Under the pieces are notes generated by a model. The model searched no databases and was not told the origin of the DNA. It was given only the letters and a program-made list of their open reading frames with translations. Below are positions 30,497 through 40,700 of a stretch of DNA of 64,000 bases, piece after piece. Numbering within the stretch: position 1 is the stretch's first letter; every line of letters starts with the position of its first letter. The position numbers and the translations under genes are program-made. Origin of the DNA: Durusdinium trenchii (Eukaryota > Sar > Dinophyceae > Suessiales > Symbiodiniaceae); assembly GCA_963970005.1 (NCBI GenBank), contig CAXAMN010006635.1, positions 200,284 through 264,283 of the forward strand, written 5' to 3'.

Positions 30497-31040
30497 GCTT
30501 TAAGTCTAATTGGTGCTTTGATCTGGTCCGGGATTGTAAGCAACCTCGTTGTGGGTTTTCAAAGATGGTCACTTTGGGGGATCCTGGCCGGTCAACAGAA
30601 GAAACGCCTATCTCCTTTAATTGTGACATCACTTACCCATCCAAGGGTGCCATCGCCCTTATTATAGGAACCTGTTGCTCATTTCGTACTTGGTTTACAA
30701 CCACCGTGCAGCAAGAACAGTTCTTCGTCAGGACACAAGTATTCCACAGGTTCGTGGTGAAAAGGAACACATTGCAACCCATAGAAGGCGCCATTTCCTT
30801 TCGTTGCCTTATACAGGTCAAAAAAGTGACCGAACCCACCAAAGCACCATAGGAACACCAGGACAGGAACCAAAAAGGAGACATGGATACACATGGACAT
30901 ACTTGTTTCAGATGTGGTGGTACTTAGAGTTTTGTACCTTAAATCTGCATCTTCAATTATCTTGAGGCGTTACTAAAACCTCTGGAACCCAGGAACAAAA
31001 CCAAGTTTTTGACACAATACAAAAAAGGAACGGTCAGGAG

Positions 31041-31567
31041 TCAATCTTGAGCTGGATGGTATTTGGTTCCTGCGCGTCCATCGCAACCTGCAAGCGTTGA
31101 GCACTTGGCCTTCCCAAGCTCTGCTTCCCCTGTTGGGCCCTCACCTTTAGCCGTGCCTGCGGTCCTCAAATGCAACAGCTCCTGGACTCCTGGACCAGGC
31201 CACATTAAAGCTCGCGGGAATTTAGCGACTCTGGAGCTCAATACAGACGTCCAAAATCTCTTGAACAGCTTGATGAAATTCTGTATCTTTGATGGCCAGT
31301 CTCTGGGAGAGCGAACGCAGTGAGTTCTGGATCGTGGCTCACAGCCTCGTAGGTCCACCGCATATGTGGTGTGGCTAACACGACAAGTCCAAACGGAGGG
31401 GATGCGATCCGTTGATCCAGGAGTGCCCAGCCTGCCCAGCCTGCTGGCTGCCGAGGCAGCCACTTCCGGGAAACCATACATGCGTGTCTTCGCGCAGCAA
31501 AGACCGCGGAAAATTCAGGCAAACTACATAATCGAATAATTCGTTGTAATACTGTATTGTCGTGCAA
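31041..31567 (-). CDS. Candidate minus-strand gene segment in two frames
   Basis: The upstream frame (31567-31330) reads SRKWLPRQPAGWAGWALLDQ and VLATPHMRWTYEAVSHDPEL. The downstream frame (to a stop at 31041) reads KIQNFIKLFKRFWTSVLSSR and RTAGTAKGEGPTGEAELGKA. Both have coding composition. They overlap between about 31240 and 31480, so an intron boundary lies near 31320 but cannot be placed exactly. No domain recognised. Confidence 0.42.
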
Positions 31568-31654
31568 CCCCCGTGTGTTTGCTTTTGCTTCCTACTTAAC
31601 CCCTGTGCGGTCTCACATTCTATATGTACATGACTGATGCCATTGGCTCATGGC

Positions 31655-31953
31655 TCACTTCAAAGTGAATCCAGTGAATACTTGCTTTGCACGCTTTCGC
31701 ACTTGTTCCACTTGCATTCGCATGGTCCCTTTCTGGACCTCTGAGATAGCGGCAGCGTTCCGCGTCACCAGGGGAACCACTGCGGAGTATGGCAGTGCCA
31801 AGTGTGTATCCCCAAAAAGGACAAGGCCGCCATCATATGGAAAGTGTCTCGTTACGAAAACAACGCGTTTGCCAATATGCATGTGTGAGTGTCCAAGAAT
31901 CACATGCAAACATATGTGGCAGGCGCCGTGTTTCCTGCACTTCCGAGAAGCCC
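31655..31953 (-). CDS. C-terminal exon of a hypothetical protein
   Basis: The acceptor CACGTAG|GGG at 31954-31955 opens a 299-nt exon that ends in TGA. It reads KHGACHICLHVILGHSHMHI, GKRVVFVTRHFPYDGGLVLF, then a helical VQKGTMRMQVEQVRKRAKQV. Hydrophobic beta-like segments followed by a basic helix look like a folded domain. No family recognised. The CHICLH cluster could bind metal, but that is only suggestive. Confidence 0.52.
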
Positions 31954-32171
31954 CTACGTGAGTTATAGGAGGTTCATCTGGACCCACATGATCTCAGGAT
32001 ACTTTCTTAGCTCCAAATAGCCCTTGGTCCCTCAAAACCTATGGATTTGAGACCCCAGACGCCTCCATATAAGGGTCCCTCTGCATATGAGGGTCCATTG
32101 TTCATGAGCGTCTGGGTACGTATAAAGATGTATATACATCTATGAGTTGTTTGATTTTGGACATCTGAAAC

Positions 32172-32245
32172 TTCTCTCCCAGCTGCGATGGTGTGTTCCA
32201 AGTCGGTGAGGCCCACCAGATCGTCCTGGTCCGCATCGAAGAGGC
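32172..32245 (-). CDS. EF-hand calcium-binding exon
   Basis: A 74-nt minus-strand exon from CTTTCAG|GC to GAGAGAA|GTTTCAG reads LFDADQDDLVGLTDLEHTI. The loop D-A-D-Q-D-D-L-V-G-L-T-D has acidic ligands at positions 1, 3, 5 and 12 and a hydrophobic residue at 8, flanked by Phe and Leu as in EF-hand helices. The usual Gly at position 6 is Asp, and position 12 is Asp rather than Glu, which can lower calcium affinity. A single hand is visible; its partner would be in another exon. It could be from a calmodulin-like protein, a CDPK or an EF-hand ion channel. The acceptor phase (x|GC) equals that of the kinesin exon. Confidence 0.66.
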
Positions 32246-32458
32246 CTGAAAGCGGGTTATGGAGTACAGCATGTATATACATGTATTTCGACCTGTGGTT
32301 ATTGGATCATGTCCCAGTTTCTAAGATGCTTTGGAGGGTCCAGGTACCAGCTTATAGGCTCATATCATCTCATATCTCATTTTCTAGGGTCCCACCTGGA
32401 GGTCCAGGTGGAAGGGAATGGTCATCCACCCGCACAAACGAGCGTACAAACGATATCA

Positions 32459-32550
32459 CCCTAGGGCTCTAACTACCTCCTGAGAAGGTAGCTAGAATGG
32501 GTTAGCGGATGTTAGCGGGGTCTAACTACCTTCTGAGGAGATAGGCCGGG
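32459..32550. repeat. Family A element
   Basis: CTAGGGCTCTAACTACCTCC then TGAGAAGGTAGCTAG, a GGGTTAGCGG spacer, and CTAACTACCTTCTGAGGAGA followed by GGCCGGGAG: two palindromes plus spacer plus tail. Confidence 0.75.
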
Positions 32551-33159
32551 AGACCAAGAGTCACTGAGAGTTCCGTAGCCATCTTTGCGTCTATCTCCCG
32601 GGAAATCGACCGCTCAACTGGCCGGAGGTGAAAGTACTGCCACTTGGTAGACATGCACAAACATCCGATCGCCAAGGAGTGCCTGCAGCCAAGAAAGCAC
32701 AATCTTTGGTCAAAGTGGGATGGTCAACCCAGATTTACTGAAGAGAACTTGTAAACCTCTTTCAACGTTCTTGAGGTTCTTCTTGGTCATTACGGCCTGA
32801 CACCTGTGAACTTTCAGCACTGATCGGAGATCCCGCCAACAAACTGGTCCAAGACTTGTTCCAGATTTAACAATCAGTATGCTTTATAATGTTGGTTTCC
32901 ATATACGTATGGCCTTAAAGGACAATCCTCATCCCCCACTAATTGGAAATGTGATACATATGTCATCGTATGTCACATATCTTACCATATATAGTAGCAT
33001 AATTTATCAAATACAATATGTATCCTGGATAAATACGTTCTTCTCCCGGACTTCTTCTCCCAGTTGTTTTTCTTCAGCCCCTTCATCTTTGGGCATGCCT
33101 GGAGTCGACCTGTTCGTACCTCGGAAAAGGAGTCCAAGTAACCAGTTGTTGTTAGGGCC

Positions 33160-33205
33160 TTGTCCCATTTTCAATTGTACGAACTGCAGAGTCCAGGTAA
33201 ATCCA
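33160..33205 (+). repeat. Family B repeat copy
   Basis: TTGTCCCATTTTCAATTGTA followed by CGAACTGCAGAGTCCAGGT, with an inverted half (GTTCGTACCTCGGAAAA) 45 bp upstream at 33111. Confidence 0.7.
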
Positions 33206-33239
33206 AGGTTGTGATCCCAATTCCTTTCCTCCACTGGAT

Positions 33240-33564
33240 TGATCAAAGTTTGGAACTCCTGTGTTTTCACGTCTTCCAAGTCCTGCTGTAAGAAATATGC
33301 TGCTGAAACCACCCGCGAAAAGACAAACACCCACGCACAAAACACCCTGGGTGTTCCCATCTGCTCCCATACCATCTCAGCCTCCTCGGCTGAAACAATC
33401 AAGCGAGCGCCGACTCCACGTGTCCGTCGCCCCTCAAACCCCGCGCATCGGCGTCGATCTGCGCTCGCCTCGATCTGCGGACCGCTCCACGCCGAGCGGC
33501 AAAAGAGGAGCTCCAGGAGCTCGGTCGCATCACCCTTCATCAGAAGTCCATAGAGGCCCAACAC
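33240..33564 (-). CDS. Candidate exon, GC-rich 5' part
   Basis: Within a 185-codon minus frame (33007-33564) the first 110 codons have very high G/C third positions: ATELLELLFCRSAWSGPQIE, RRTRGVGARLIVSAEEAEMV, then a donor-like ACACCCAG|GGTGTTTT near 33355. The later part of the frame runs through family B repeats and is unlikely to be coding. The plus strand is also open over the GC-rich part (an Arg/Ser/Pro-rich frame). No domain recognised. Confidence 0.42.
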
Positions 33565-33617
33565 CTCATAGCCTGACGGTGCGGTGCGGGCCCGGTTGGC
33601 AAGTATGTCTATATGCT

Positions 33618-33665
33618 AGGGCTGCAACCACCTCCTGAGAAGGTGGTTGGGGTGGGTTTGGGGGG
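33618..33665. repeat. Family A half-element
   Basis: ACCACCTCCTGAGAAGGTGG then TTGGGGTGGGTTTGGGGGGT: one palindrome plus the GGGGTGGG spacer. Confidence 0.75.
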
Positions 33666-34028
33666 TCTAAGCCTGACCAAAAGGTTAATGTTCCCTGTTC
33701 GTTTGCGGGGTCTGTAAGGAGTCACTTCATGGTGGAATTCTTCCGGGTCTGAAAGGATTCCTTTCAGTGGATTCTTATCCAGGTCTTTCGCGTCCAGGGT
33801 CTTCGGATTGATCTATATGGGCTGCAGACAAATCAAGGATAAACCGGTTTGGGGGGTCTTCGGAACGCCCTCTGATGCTCCGAACGACTGTGGAACGAAC
33901 CAACTGGAGAGGGAAGACACGGTAAGACTCTGGTGCAGCAGCATGTCAAGCACTGGGGCAAACAAAAAGCCTCTGAGAGCCCCGGAAGGTACCGTCCTCA
34001 GCACAGATTCGAGCACCAAACGAATATT

Positions 34029-34290
34029 CTAATCGGCTAAACGGCTAGACTTCCAAGATCTGGAAAAACCATTGATCATCATCGATCTTTGAAGCATCTT
34101 CTTCATCCTCTGAGCACCGCTGACCAGGTCGCGCGGGTTCGCGCGACCTAAGCCCAAAGCCCTGAGGTCCATTTCGCCGACACCACCCCGTCTGGGACTG
34201 CCATCTGCCCGAGAAAAGGCCAGGGGTGGTTGAAAAAGGTTCTGGCGGGCGGCATACCTTCCAGTCTCTGACAGGTCGAGCACCAAAGAA
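34029..34290 (-). CDS. Candidate C-terminal exon (two frames possible)
   Basis: One minus frame contains GEMDLRALGLGRANPRDLVS and AQRMKKMLQRSMMINGFSRS. The overlapping one contains GQRCSEDEEDASKIDDDQWF, then FQILEV and a stop. Both are plausible; the second has a typical acidic tail. A CCAGGACC mini-element lies 5' of it (34333-34418). Confidence 0.33.
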
Positions 34291-34332
34291 AAAGGGCCCC
34301 CGAGAGGACCCATGAACATATATAGATGCCTG

Positions 34333-34418
34333 TACCAGGACCGCACAAGGGGTGAAGGACACCCCGAATCACCCCGAAATAGGGAAATAAATAGATACCC
34401 CAAACAGGGGGCCTGGTA
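34333..34418. mobile_element. CCAGGACC mini-element copy
   Basis: TACCAGGACCGCACAAGGGG then TGAAGGACACCCC, ending in GGCCTGGTA, which is inverted relative to the start with one mismatch. Same layout as the copy at 40147-40224. Confidence 0.6.
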
Positions 34419-34527
34419 CCGGTCTATAGATAAACACCGATTCATAGCATCTCATTGACCAGTTTCAAACAAGAGAGGGTTGCAGCTACCTCTTCTTTGG
34501 GCCCTGCAAACACGTTAAATCAATAGG

Positions 34528-34738
34528 ATGATAATTATGCCAACGATGGTTTTCCTCTTTATTGTGGGCCAGTCAACCTCTCCATCAGAAGCCTTCATGG
34601 GGGCCCTCCAACGCAGGCCACGGAGACAGCAGCCGAGACGCAGGTCAACAGCTTCCGCCGTAGCTGCTTCTCATCCTCGGCCAAGCGCTGTGCTTGGCCC
34701 AAATGGAAGAGTCGCCTCCAAAGCGAATGCGATTCGGG
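34528..34738 (+). CDS. Candidate first exon with bipartite plastid-leader-like N-terminus
   Basis: ATG at 34528. The start MIIMPTMVFLFIVGQSTSPS is hydrophobic like a signal peptide, followed by EAFMGALQRRPRRQQPRRRS, an Arg/Ser/Ala-rich stretch beginning just after a Phe. Signal peptide plus Phe-initiated basic transit peptide is the known plan of nuclear-encoded plastid proteins in peridinin dinoflagellates. A GT donor is possible at 34739 (ATTCGG|GTGAATG); beyond it the frame remains open to 34893 but looks less like protein. The mature product is unknown. Confidence 0.42.
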
Positions 34739-35099
34739 TGAATGGCCTCAATGACTTGAATGGCTCGGGGCTACCTGGGTCGTTCCCAAACGCCGAAGTC
34801 TGCTATAGCTGGGTGTCCAGGTCCCAAACATCGAATTGCCAAGTCTGTGGAAAAGACATCCATCTGGCCCTAGTTTCTGGGAGCACACCATGATGATGTG
34901 TATGGTGAGTTCTCTCTACTGTACGTGGCACCATTTATTTATACAACTGGTTCCTATTACAAAGACAAACATCCACTATCATCATCTATCATCCACTATT
35001 ATAGTTAATCCGTATATAGTTGATCCCTTCTTTGGAAGTTGCCACATGACAACATGATGCAAGTTTTCTACAAAAGAACAAGTGCCACCTGCTCAACGC

Positions 35100-35385
35100 C
35101 CGCGCAGAAATTCTACTCTTTGTGTGCCACAGTGGGGACGCGCATGGTCGAGCCTATAGATGGGTTGTGCATCAGGAAGACGCGGATCCAATGGCAGCAC
35201 CTGCAGGGCGTTGTCCCGGAGAAAGCCTTCGTCCTGAGTCACGGACAGATGTTGGGTTGTATCGCTGCTGGTGGAGCAGGGTCTCCTTCTCCGGGTTTGC
35301 TTCTACGAAAGAGAAGGTCCCCACTGGTTCCTCACTGAAGACTCCACGGACTGAACCAGCAAAGGGTGGTCACAGTGGTCTATGA
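35100..35385 (+). CDS. Weak plus-strand coding candidate
   Basis: The frame contains HSGDAHGRAYRWVVHQEDAD and CWWSRVSFSGFASTKEKVPT before a stop. A second plus frame is open over the same bases. No motif. Confidence 0.25.
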
Positions 35386-35837
35386 GACGATCGACCTGGA
35401 GGGGTTCAAACCCTGGATGGCAGTCCGGACTGCCATAGATCAATTGACCCCCCTGGCACCCCTGGCCTGATCGGCATCGCAGTCCGGTCCGGGAAATTCG
35501 TGTACATCAAACAACACAATTACCTCGAACTTTGTTACGGCCCAAATTATTGCCTCGGGAGTCCGTGAGGAGGGCCGGTCATGAGTCATGGCCCACTTTT
35601 TACAGGGTACAGAGGGGTTTTGGACCCTAGGGACTTGTGGAGTCCCAAGGGACTTGCAAACTGGCACCTGGATCCCTATCTTCAAAGAGTCATCCGCCAG
35701 GTACTTCCAGTGAACCCGTTAAGTGTCTTCCCTTCCAAAAACAAGGTCATCAAGAATCGCACTCAGAAGCGAAGACTTGGAAGAATCATATGAGGGGTGT
35801 CAAAAACCATCCGGAACTTTTATTAAGATTATAACAA

Positions 35838-36195
35838 CCTTTCGCCAATCCCTTCGCAACGCTTTCGCGGCTGCATGTTTTGCTTTCGCCGACCCACTTC
35901 ACCCGACAACCTCTTTAGCTAACCCTTTCGCCGAGTTTCTGCTACTTAATGCTACTTACATCTAAGAAAAGTATCAGCATGCATCAGCAAAGGGGAATCA
36001 TTCCTCATCTGCAACCACTGCTTTCGCCACATCTTCGCGAACCTTTCGCCAACCTTTCGCCTGGTTATCATGAATCTTTGGATGACATGCTTTGTACTGA
36101 AAACCTCTTCGCCAACCCTTTCGCAACAAAAGCCATTCATCAAAAAATCAGAGCCTTTCTCCAAACCTTTCGCCAAGCTTTCCCCAACTGCAGTT
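35838..36195 (+). repeat. Interspersed CTTTCGCCAACC words
   Basis: The word (A/C)C(C)CTTTCGCCAA(C/T)C and close variants (CCCTTCGCAACGCTTTCGC, CTCTTCGCCAACCC, ACCTTTCGCCAAG) recur about twelve times in 360 bp at irregular spacing within otherwise ordinary AT-richer sequence. Confidence 0.7.
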
Positions 36196-36469
36196 TTCCT
36201 TTCGCACAGATTCATAATCTTGAGTCCTACCTAAATTCTTTCATAGAGGTTTATGACGTTGCTCATATGTCAAAAGCCATAGGGAGACTTGGAAGAACCA
36301 CATTTTGAGTGTGTACTTTGCTGTACTTACCACACAAAGGGAGAACCGGCCGGCTCAATGGGTAGATGGTATCCTTCTTTGAATTTCAAGGTGAACTTGG
36401 ATGGACCATTCTCTACTTAGAAAGAACGGGGCATTCACTTTTGACCCCTTTTCTACGGAACCTGGGCAT

Positions 36470-36640
36470 GTAGATGGTTATTTTCTCCCCTGCAAGGTTA
36501 GACCGGACGCTGGGCTCTCGGACGCCTTCACGCTGGATGGCCTGCGCGGGACACACCGGGCGAAAAGCATCGGCGGTGGGACCCGGAAGGCCCGTTGTTT
36601 GCTTTCTTGTTTGCACAGACTGGCCAGTGTGATGTTTTAA
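36470..36640 (-). CDS. Candidate exon, hypothetical
   Basis: The minus frame reads SVQTRKQTTGLPGPTADAFR and VCPAQAIQREGVREPSVRSN with G/C-rich third positions, opening at ACTGGCCAG|TCTG. The plus frame over the same bases is also open. No domain recognised. Confidence 0.36.
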
Positions 36641-36689
36641 ACATATATAGTCTTCCACTCAAGAGAAGGAAAACGATGGTTGAGGATCG

Positions 36690-37450
36690 ATGAGGATTGT
36701 ATGTCTATACCTGTTTTGTGGGCAATCTACCAGATCTAATGTTCTAGCCTTCCGATTCAGCCAATGCATCCCAATGCAAGACCGCAGCGGTAGCAAGATG
36801 CTAGCTTTCGTGACAAACTGCTTGGACTTCAACTGCATGCGACATGTACAATTGCAACATCATCGGACCACCAAACAAAACATGACCAGGACTCCGAGTG
36901 AAGGGATCGTAAGGGATCTTGAGATCGCTCCAAAGACCTTTTCAGGAGGTACTTCGACCCTCCAAACCAATCCCAAAGACCAAAGGCCTGAGGCCGACAC
37001 GAGGCGTTTGGAACTTGGAACCCTAGGGTCTTTCGATCGGTCAAAGTCGAGTACCCATGATTGCCAGTGTTCAAGATGCTTGGAGGCTGGGTCCCTCCAG
37101 TCACCTACTAGAAACTCCCCGCGTTCACTTCCAGTCTGAGGGGTCTCTGAACTCTTGGCACAGTGGATCAGTGGACGACATAAGAAGGCCGCCGTTTCTC
37201 AGTGCAAAAAATCTGCTTATGACTACTTCTTGTCCACCCCTTCCTCACTTTATTCAAAAAATGCCCTTCCTCTGCTCTCTACTGTTGAAGATATGCGCCG
37301 TTATCCCACCTTCACCTCCCCCGAACAAACACCCCAAAGACTGAACCCTCTTTGGAACGAGACTGGCACAGACTCGCACCGAAGTCATGGACAAACGTCC
37401 CGGACATCCTGGGAGTGGAACGATGTCCGAGCGCTCGCGGCATAATTAAT
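36690..37450 (+). other. Open frames of uncertain status
   Basis: Plus frames at 36690-37139 (149 codons, crossing a CTTTTCAGGAGGTACTTCGACC family A-like repeat) and 37155-37445 (KAAVSQCKKSAYDYFLSTPS, TVEDMRRYPTFTSPEQTPQR). The second has fair protein character. A minus frame (37312-37521) is equally open. Not resolvable by eye. Confidence 0.25.
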
Positions 37451-37535
37451 AGTTCTGAACATTTTCTCCAGCCGTTGACTCCCTTTGCCAGGAGATCCCG
37501 AAAAGAAACATTAGATTCCAAGCAGCTCAGGCTTG

Positions 37536-37905
37536 TTAGGTATTTTGGGTGCTACATTTGGGACCATAAATACATCCTTCTGAGGAGGTCCGGTTCTCCA
37601 CTGCACTGGGTCGGCGAAACGCGCGAAGCGCGGCGTTCGCCTCTAAAGTCTGCCGGAGCTCATTGCAGGTGGCCAAGCCCAAGCGCTGCACGAGCAGGTC
37701 TTCAGGATCCTGGTGAGACATGGTGATGATGGTGACAAATGCCTTGTAATACCGCCATGATGGTGGTAACCTGTCGGCAGTGGATGGCACTGGCCGAGGA
37801 ACACAAGTCCACCACCGGTGATGTCTTGCCTGTCATCTGGTTCCCCCGTTCGGTGCGTCGACGGCGGACCGTTCCGAAGAAATGGTCCGACGCCGAACAT
37901 GCCAT
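37536..37905 (-). CDS. Candidate minus-strand gene segment
   Basis: An ATG near 37720 opens MSHQDPEDLLVQRLGLATCN, then ELRQTLEANAALRAFRRPSA, a convincing helical coding sequence with high G/C third positions, up to about 37570. Upstream on the same strand another frame reads KTSPVVDLCSSASAIHCRQV and TTIMAVLQGIC (37905-37702). They may be consecutive exons of one gene. No domain recognised. Confidence 0.45.
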
Positions 37906-38039
37906 GGCGTCATGCCTTCGAGTGGTGACTCACACGGCTTCAATGCTTGACTTTCACTTCTGTCTAGTCTCCAAGAACAAACACAAAAAAGAATACAAAA
38001 CCGTTTCTGGGTGCCACAGGCAGTAAGAGATGTAACATA

Positions 38040-38500
38040 TGGCGAACCAAAAGAATACGAGCTCCAAGGAAGTTCGATTTTTGCAGGGCCTTCAGTTGAT
38101 CTCGGAGTCTATGACCTGTCTAGACCTATTGGTGACCTCAAATACGATATCAAGTTCGGCTTCGAACGGAAGAACGGATAGACAATGGTTCTTATTTCGG
38201 GGGGGTCCTTCATCGGTAGGGCTATAATGGATGAATAGGTTCATCTACTTTCAGCAGCCCTCACCCCTGTTTTGTGGACATCTCTGGTCTCTAGATCAGG
38301 CATTCACACGTCTAAGATCAAGCACAAACAAACAGTTGATGATAAGAAATCACACCACCAAACCTGAGCAGTGCCAAACATAACAGACCCTGCCATGAAA
38401 TTAAATAATCTTAAGTTTCAAGAACCATGGACCAGTTTGACAAGTTCGCAAATGTTTGGTAGGGGTCCACTGCTCTTCAACAATCTATCGTGAAGCGAAC
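38040..38500. other. Stretch with no supported gene
   Basis: No convincing coding frame or repeat noted. Confidence 0.4.
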
Positions 38501-38579
38501 CTAGGTTCAGCAGAAGCCTTCTTCTACCAAAACAAACACGTCAGCAAACTAACTATAGGTTCACACCTCGACTCAAATG

Positions 38580-38760
38580 GCTCGAGGTCGACAACCACCC
38601 AAATTGGGCAGCAAGATGTAGCAAGATGCATCTTCGCTCCTGTCTCGGCTTCCGGATTCCCGCCTCCAAACTTGCCCGGAATTGCTCCCGCGGGCCCACC
38701 AGTGCGCAGGGCCTGACTGCTCCAAATTGAGCTCGATCCCACCGCTGTTCCTATTATCGG
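38580..38760 (-). CDS. Candidate exon, Gly/Ala-rich
   Basis: The minus frame reads SSSIWSSQALRTGGPAGAIP and GKFGGGNPEAETGAKMHLAT, G/C-biased in third positions. A possible acceptor is ATAATAGG|AAC at about 38752. Followed by helical or hydrophobic residues that may be intron. No family recognised. Confidence 0.36.
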
Positions 38761-38954
38761 GATATATATATACATACCCTGAGAAGGTGATGTTCTCGAC
38801 ACTGTTATAGTTTATGTAGGTTTGGAGTTTGGAGGGTCCAATTGTACCTTCTGTGAAGGTACGGCGGCAAGATCCCTTAGGGCTTCTGTGAACTGAGTCG
38901 CTTCGATCGACTCCCTGTGATGATGATCCTCGAAGTCCGAGATCATCGGAGGAA

Positions 38955-39698
38955 TTGTATGGTCGTGGTACCCGAGTCGCCCAACTGCTTGGAAAGGGTC
39001 ATATAGTGGTGGTTTTTTTCCCATGTTCTATCGGGTACGAGTCTAGGTGGACAAAAATCAACGTTCCACCTCTCCGACTCTTGATGTCTCCAACTCCCCA
39101 TGCCAGGGTGACCTGCAGGATGTCCATGTATATACTTCCCGAAGTCGGGAAGTGGCCCGGTGACCCGGTTTGGTCAATGGAGGTCTTCTGCAGATGGGAT
39201 GAGGACGCATGGTCCCATGGTCAACCCAAAATGAACCACTGGAGGTTCGAGTTCCTGGAACCTCAAAGGACTCCTAGAAATGCCGACCGTCGCACCAGCA
39301 TTTTGTTTGGGTCATGTCCCATTTTTCGAGGCTACGAACGAAGTCAGGTCCAGGTTGTTCTTTGGAGGGATCAAACCATTTCGAATATGAATTTCTGGTC
39401 TACGGGCCGTGGTGGTGGTATTTTTTCCTCAGCAAATCTCTGCACAATGGTCCGAGCCTTATGCAGTGGTAAAACAGGCATATTTTGTGTTCTGCTTCAT
39501 CAAGAGCTTGTCAATCTTGCAAGTGACTTTATTAAGTTAATCCATGGTGAACAAAAGATGAACACCAAACAAATCTGTCCAACAAATGAAGGCCTCCAAC
39601 CACCGATATCGACCTCGAAGCAAAAACACCTCGACCTCGACATCTTCGACTTGACCCAAAAAGTCTTCAACATTGAAATCCCTACAGAGGTTAAGTGA
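38955..39698 (+). other. Longest open frame (247 codons), probably not a gene
   Basis: Open from ATG to TGA, but it runs through two family B repeats (39020-39052 and 39306-39358), which translate to the related peptides PCSIGYESRWTK and CPIFRGYERSQVQ. Composition is aromatic- and Trp-rich with no G/C third-position bias and no motif. I regard it as a stop-free stretch of repeat and intergenic DNA unless transcript evidence shows otherwise. Confidence 0.3.
39306..39358 (+). repeat. Family B repeat copy
   Basis: GGGTCATGTCCCATTTTTCG then AGGCTACGAACGAAGTCAGG and TCCAGGT. Another copy lies 280 bp upstream at 39020 (CCCATGTTCTATCGGGTACG then AGTCTAGGT). Confidence 0.75.
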
Positions 39699-39699
39699 C

Positions 39700-39976
39700 C
39701 TTATAGGACCCTACAGGGGTACCTATATATATGGTAGTCCATAGGGTTCTTTCCCCCCAATGGCCTCCGACGGGTACCTTCTTCACCACCGGACGCGACC
39801 GGCGCCGGGCCTGCGACCGAAGAGGAGTCGTCGTGGGCGTGCCAGAGACTTTTTCTTTGCCTCCTCCGTCGCCTCCGAAATACGGCAGCAGGACTTTGGT
39901 CGGGGAAGTACTTGTACGTGGGCCAAGGTATACACCTTTTGAAGGCTGATAGAAGATGAATCTGTTTTTTGTTCAA
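39700..39976 (-). CDS. Weak coding candidate, strand uncertain
   Basis: The minus frame contains a poly-Arg run (AVFRRRRRRQRKSLWHAHDD) then SSSVAGPAPVASGGEEGTRR. Both strands are open in several frames because the block is GC-rich. It may be a disordered exon. Confidence 0.25.
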
Positions 39977-40124
39977 TCAAGTAAAGCGAGCAATCTCAAG
40001 TCTGCAAATGTTAATCCGCCGACCCTGGTCTAGGCGGATGAACGTGAGCGTGAGCGGTCCGGTGAGCGTCGGGGCGATGTCACTCTGCCGTCACATTCAC
40101 AAATATCTGCCAAAAAATTGAAAT

Positions 40125-40158
40125 TGCCATATATATATAATATATATATATACCAGGA
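40125..40158. repeat. (TA)n microsatellite
   Basis: TA-rich tract immediately abutting the mini-element at 40147-40224, whose ends also begin with TATATA. Confidence 0.85.
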
Positions 40159-40224
40159 CCCACAAGGGGTGGTTAATGGACACCCCTCAACCTCTTAGGG
40201 GGTCCTGGATGGTCCTGGTATATA
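40147..40224. mobile_element. 78-bp mini-element with 14-bp inverted ends
   Basis: TATATACCAGGACC (40147-40160) and GGTCCTGGTATATA (40211-40224) are exact reverse complements. Interior: CACAAGGGGTGGTTAATGGA then CACCCCTCAACCTCTTAGGG. The interior recurs, often without the ends, near 1853, 5580, 34333, 55490 and 62261. Confidence 0.7.
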
Positions 40225-40289
40225 TGCATTAATTCTAGTGCCTGGGTGACCGTCAAGGTCTTTTTTGCAGGACAAACGTTGCCCAGGCC

Positions 40290-40505
40290 ATGGCGCCGGG
40301 TTCGGTTTGGCCCCTGCGTGCTTCACTCCTCCCGATGACCGTACTAATATTAGCCATAGAGGAGATAGGGTTTAGCATGTCTTTAAGCGTTTTCTCTTTG
40401 GTTTCTGCGCAATTTTGCGGTGGCCATAGCCATCCAGCTAGGCTGCTAGCTAGTCTGCCAGCTCAAGAAGGTCGCAAGAGCTCAAAGGGCGTCACAGTCG
40501 CGTGA
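40290..40505 (+). CDS. Weak plus-strand coding candidate
   Basis: The frame reads MAPGSVWPLRASLLPMTVLI and then an Ala/Ser-rich segment ending in a stop. It starts at an ATG preceded by a pyrimidine-AG (TTTTTTGCAG near 40270). Hydrophobic N-terminus, no motif. Confidence 0.25.
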   Translation: MAPGSVWPLRASLLPMTVLILAIEEIGFSMSLSVFSLVSAQFCGGHSHPARLLASLPAQEGRKSSKGVTVA

Positions 40506-40639
40506 GCAGTACTGAGAAGTCGCAAGTCACTTATTCAAACGCTGATTCTCGGTTGGCTGCCTTGAAGGCTTAAGGGTTGATACCCCAAATCTCCCAAACA
40601 TCATATACTTGACGCAGGGATCAATATCTCCTAGAACCC

Positions 40640-40700
40640 TGCACCCAAGTTCTACAAACATAGAACCAACATGGCTCTATGTTTGTAGAACTTGGGTGCA
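40640..40700. repeat. 61-bp hairpin with 28-bp arms
   Basis: TGCACCCAAGTTCTACAAAC continuing to ATAGAACC (40640-40667) pairs with GGCTCTAT to TGGGTGCA (40673-40700) with a single mismatch, around the 5-base loop AACAT. It is the most perfect long palindrome I found. Confidence 0.9.

Noticed and set aside
32572..32592. TCCGTAGCCATCTTTGCG as a relict dinoflagellate spliced leader
   Set aside because: Only the first 11 bases match the conserved leader; the second half differs and no coding frame follows. A chance match of this length is not unlikely in 64 kb.
38955..39698. Longest open frame (247 codons) as a protein-coding gene
   Set aside because: It runs through two copies of a dispersed repeat, has no G/C third-position bias and no motif. 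Length alone is not convincing in this window. It is listed only as an open frame.
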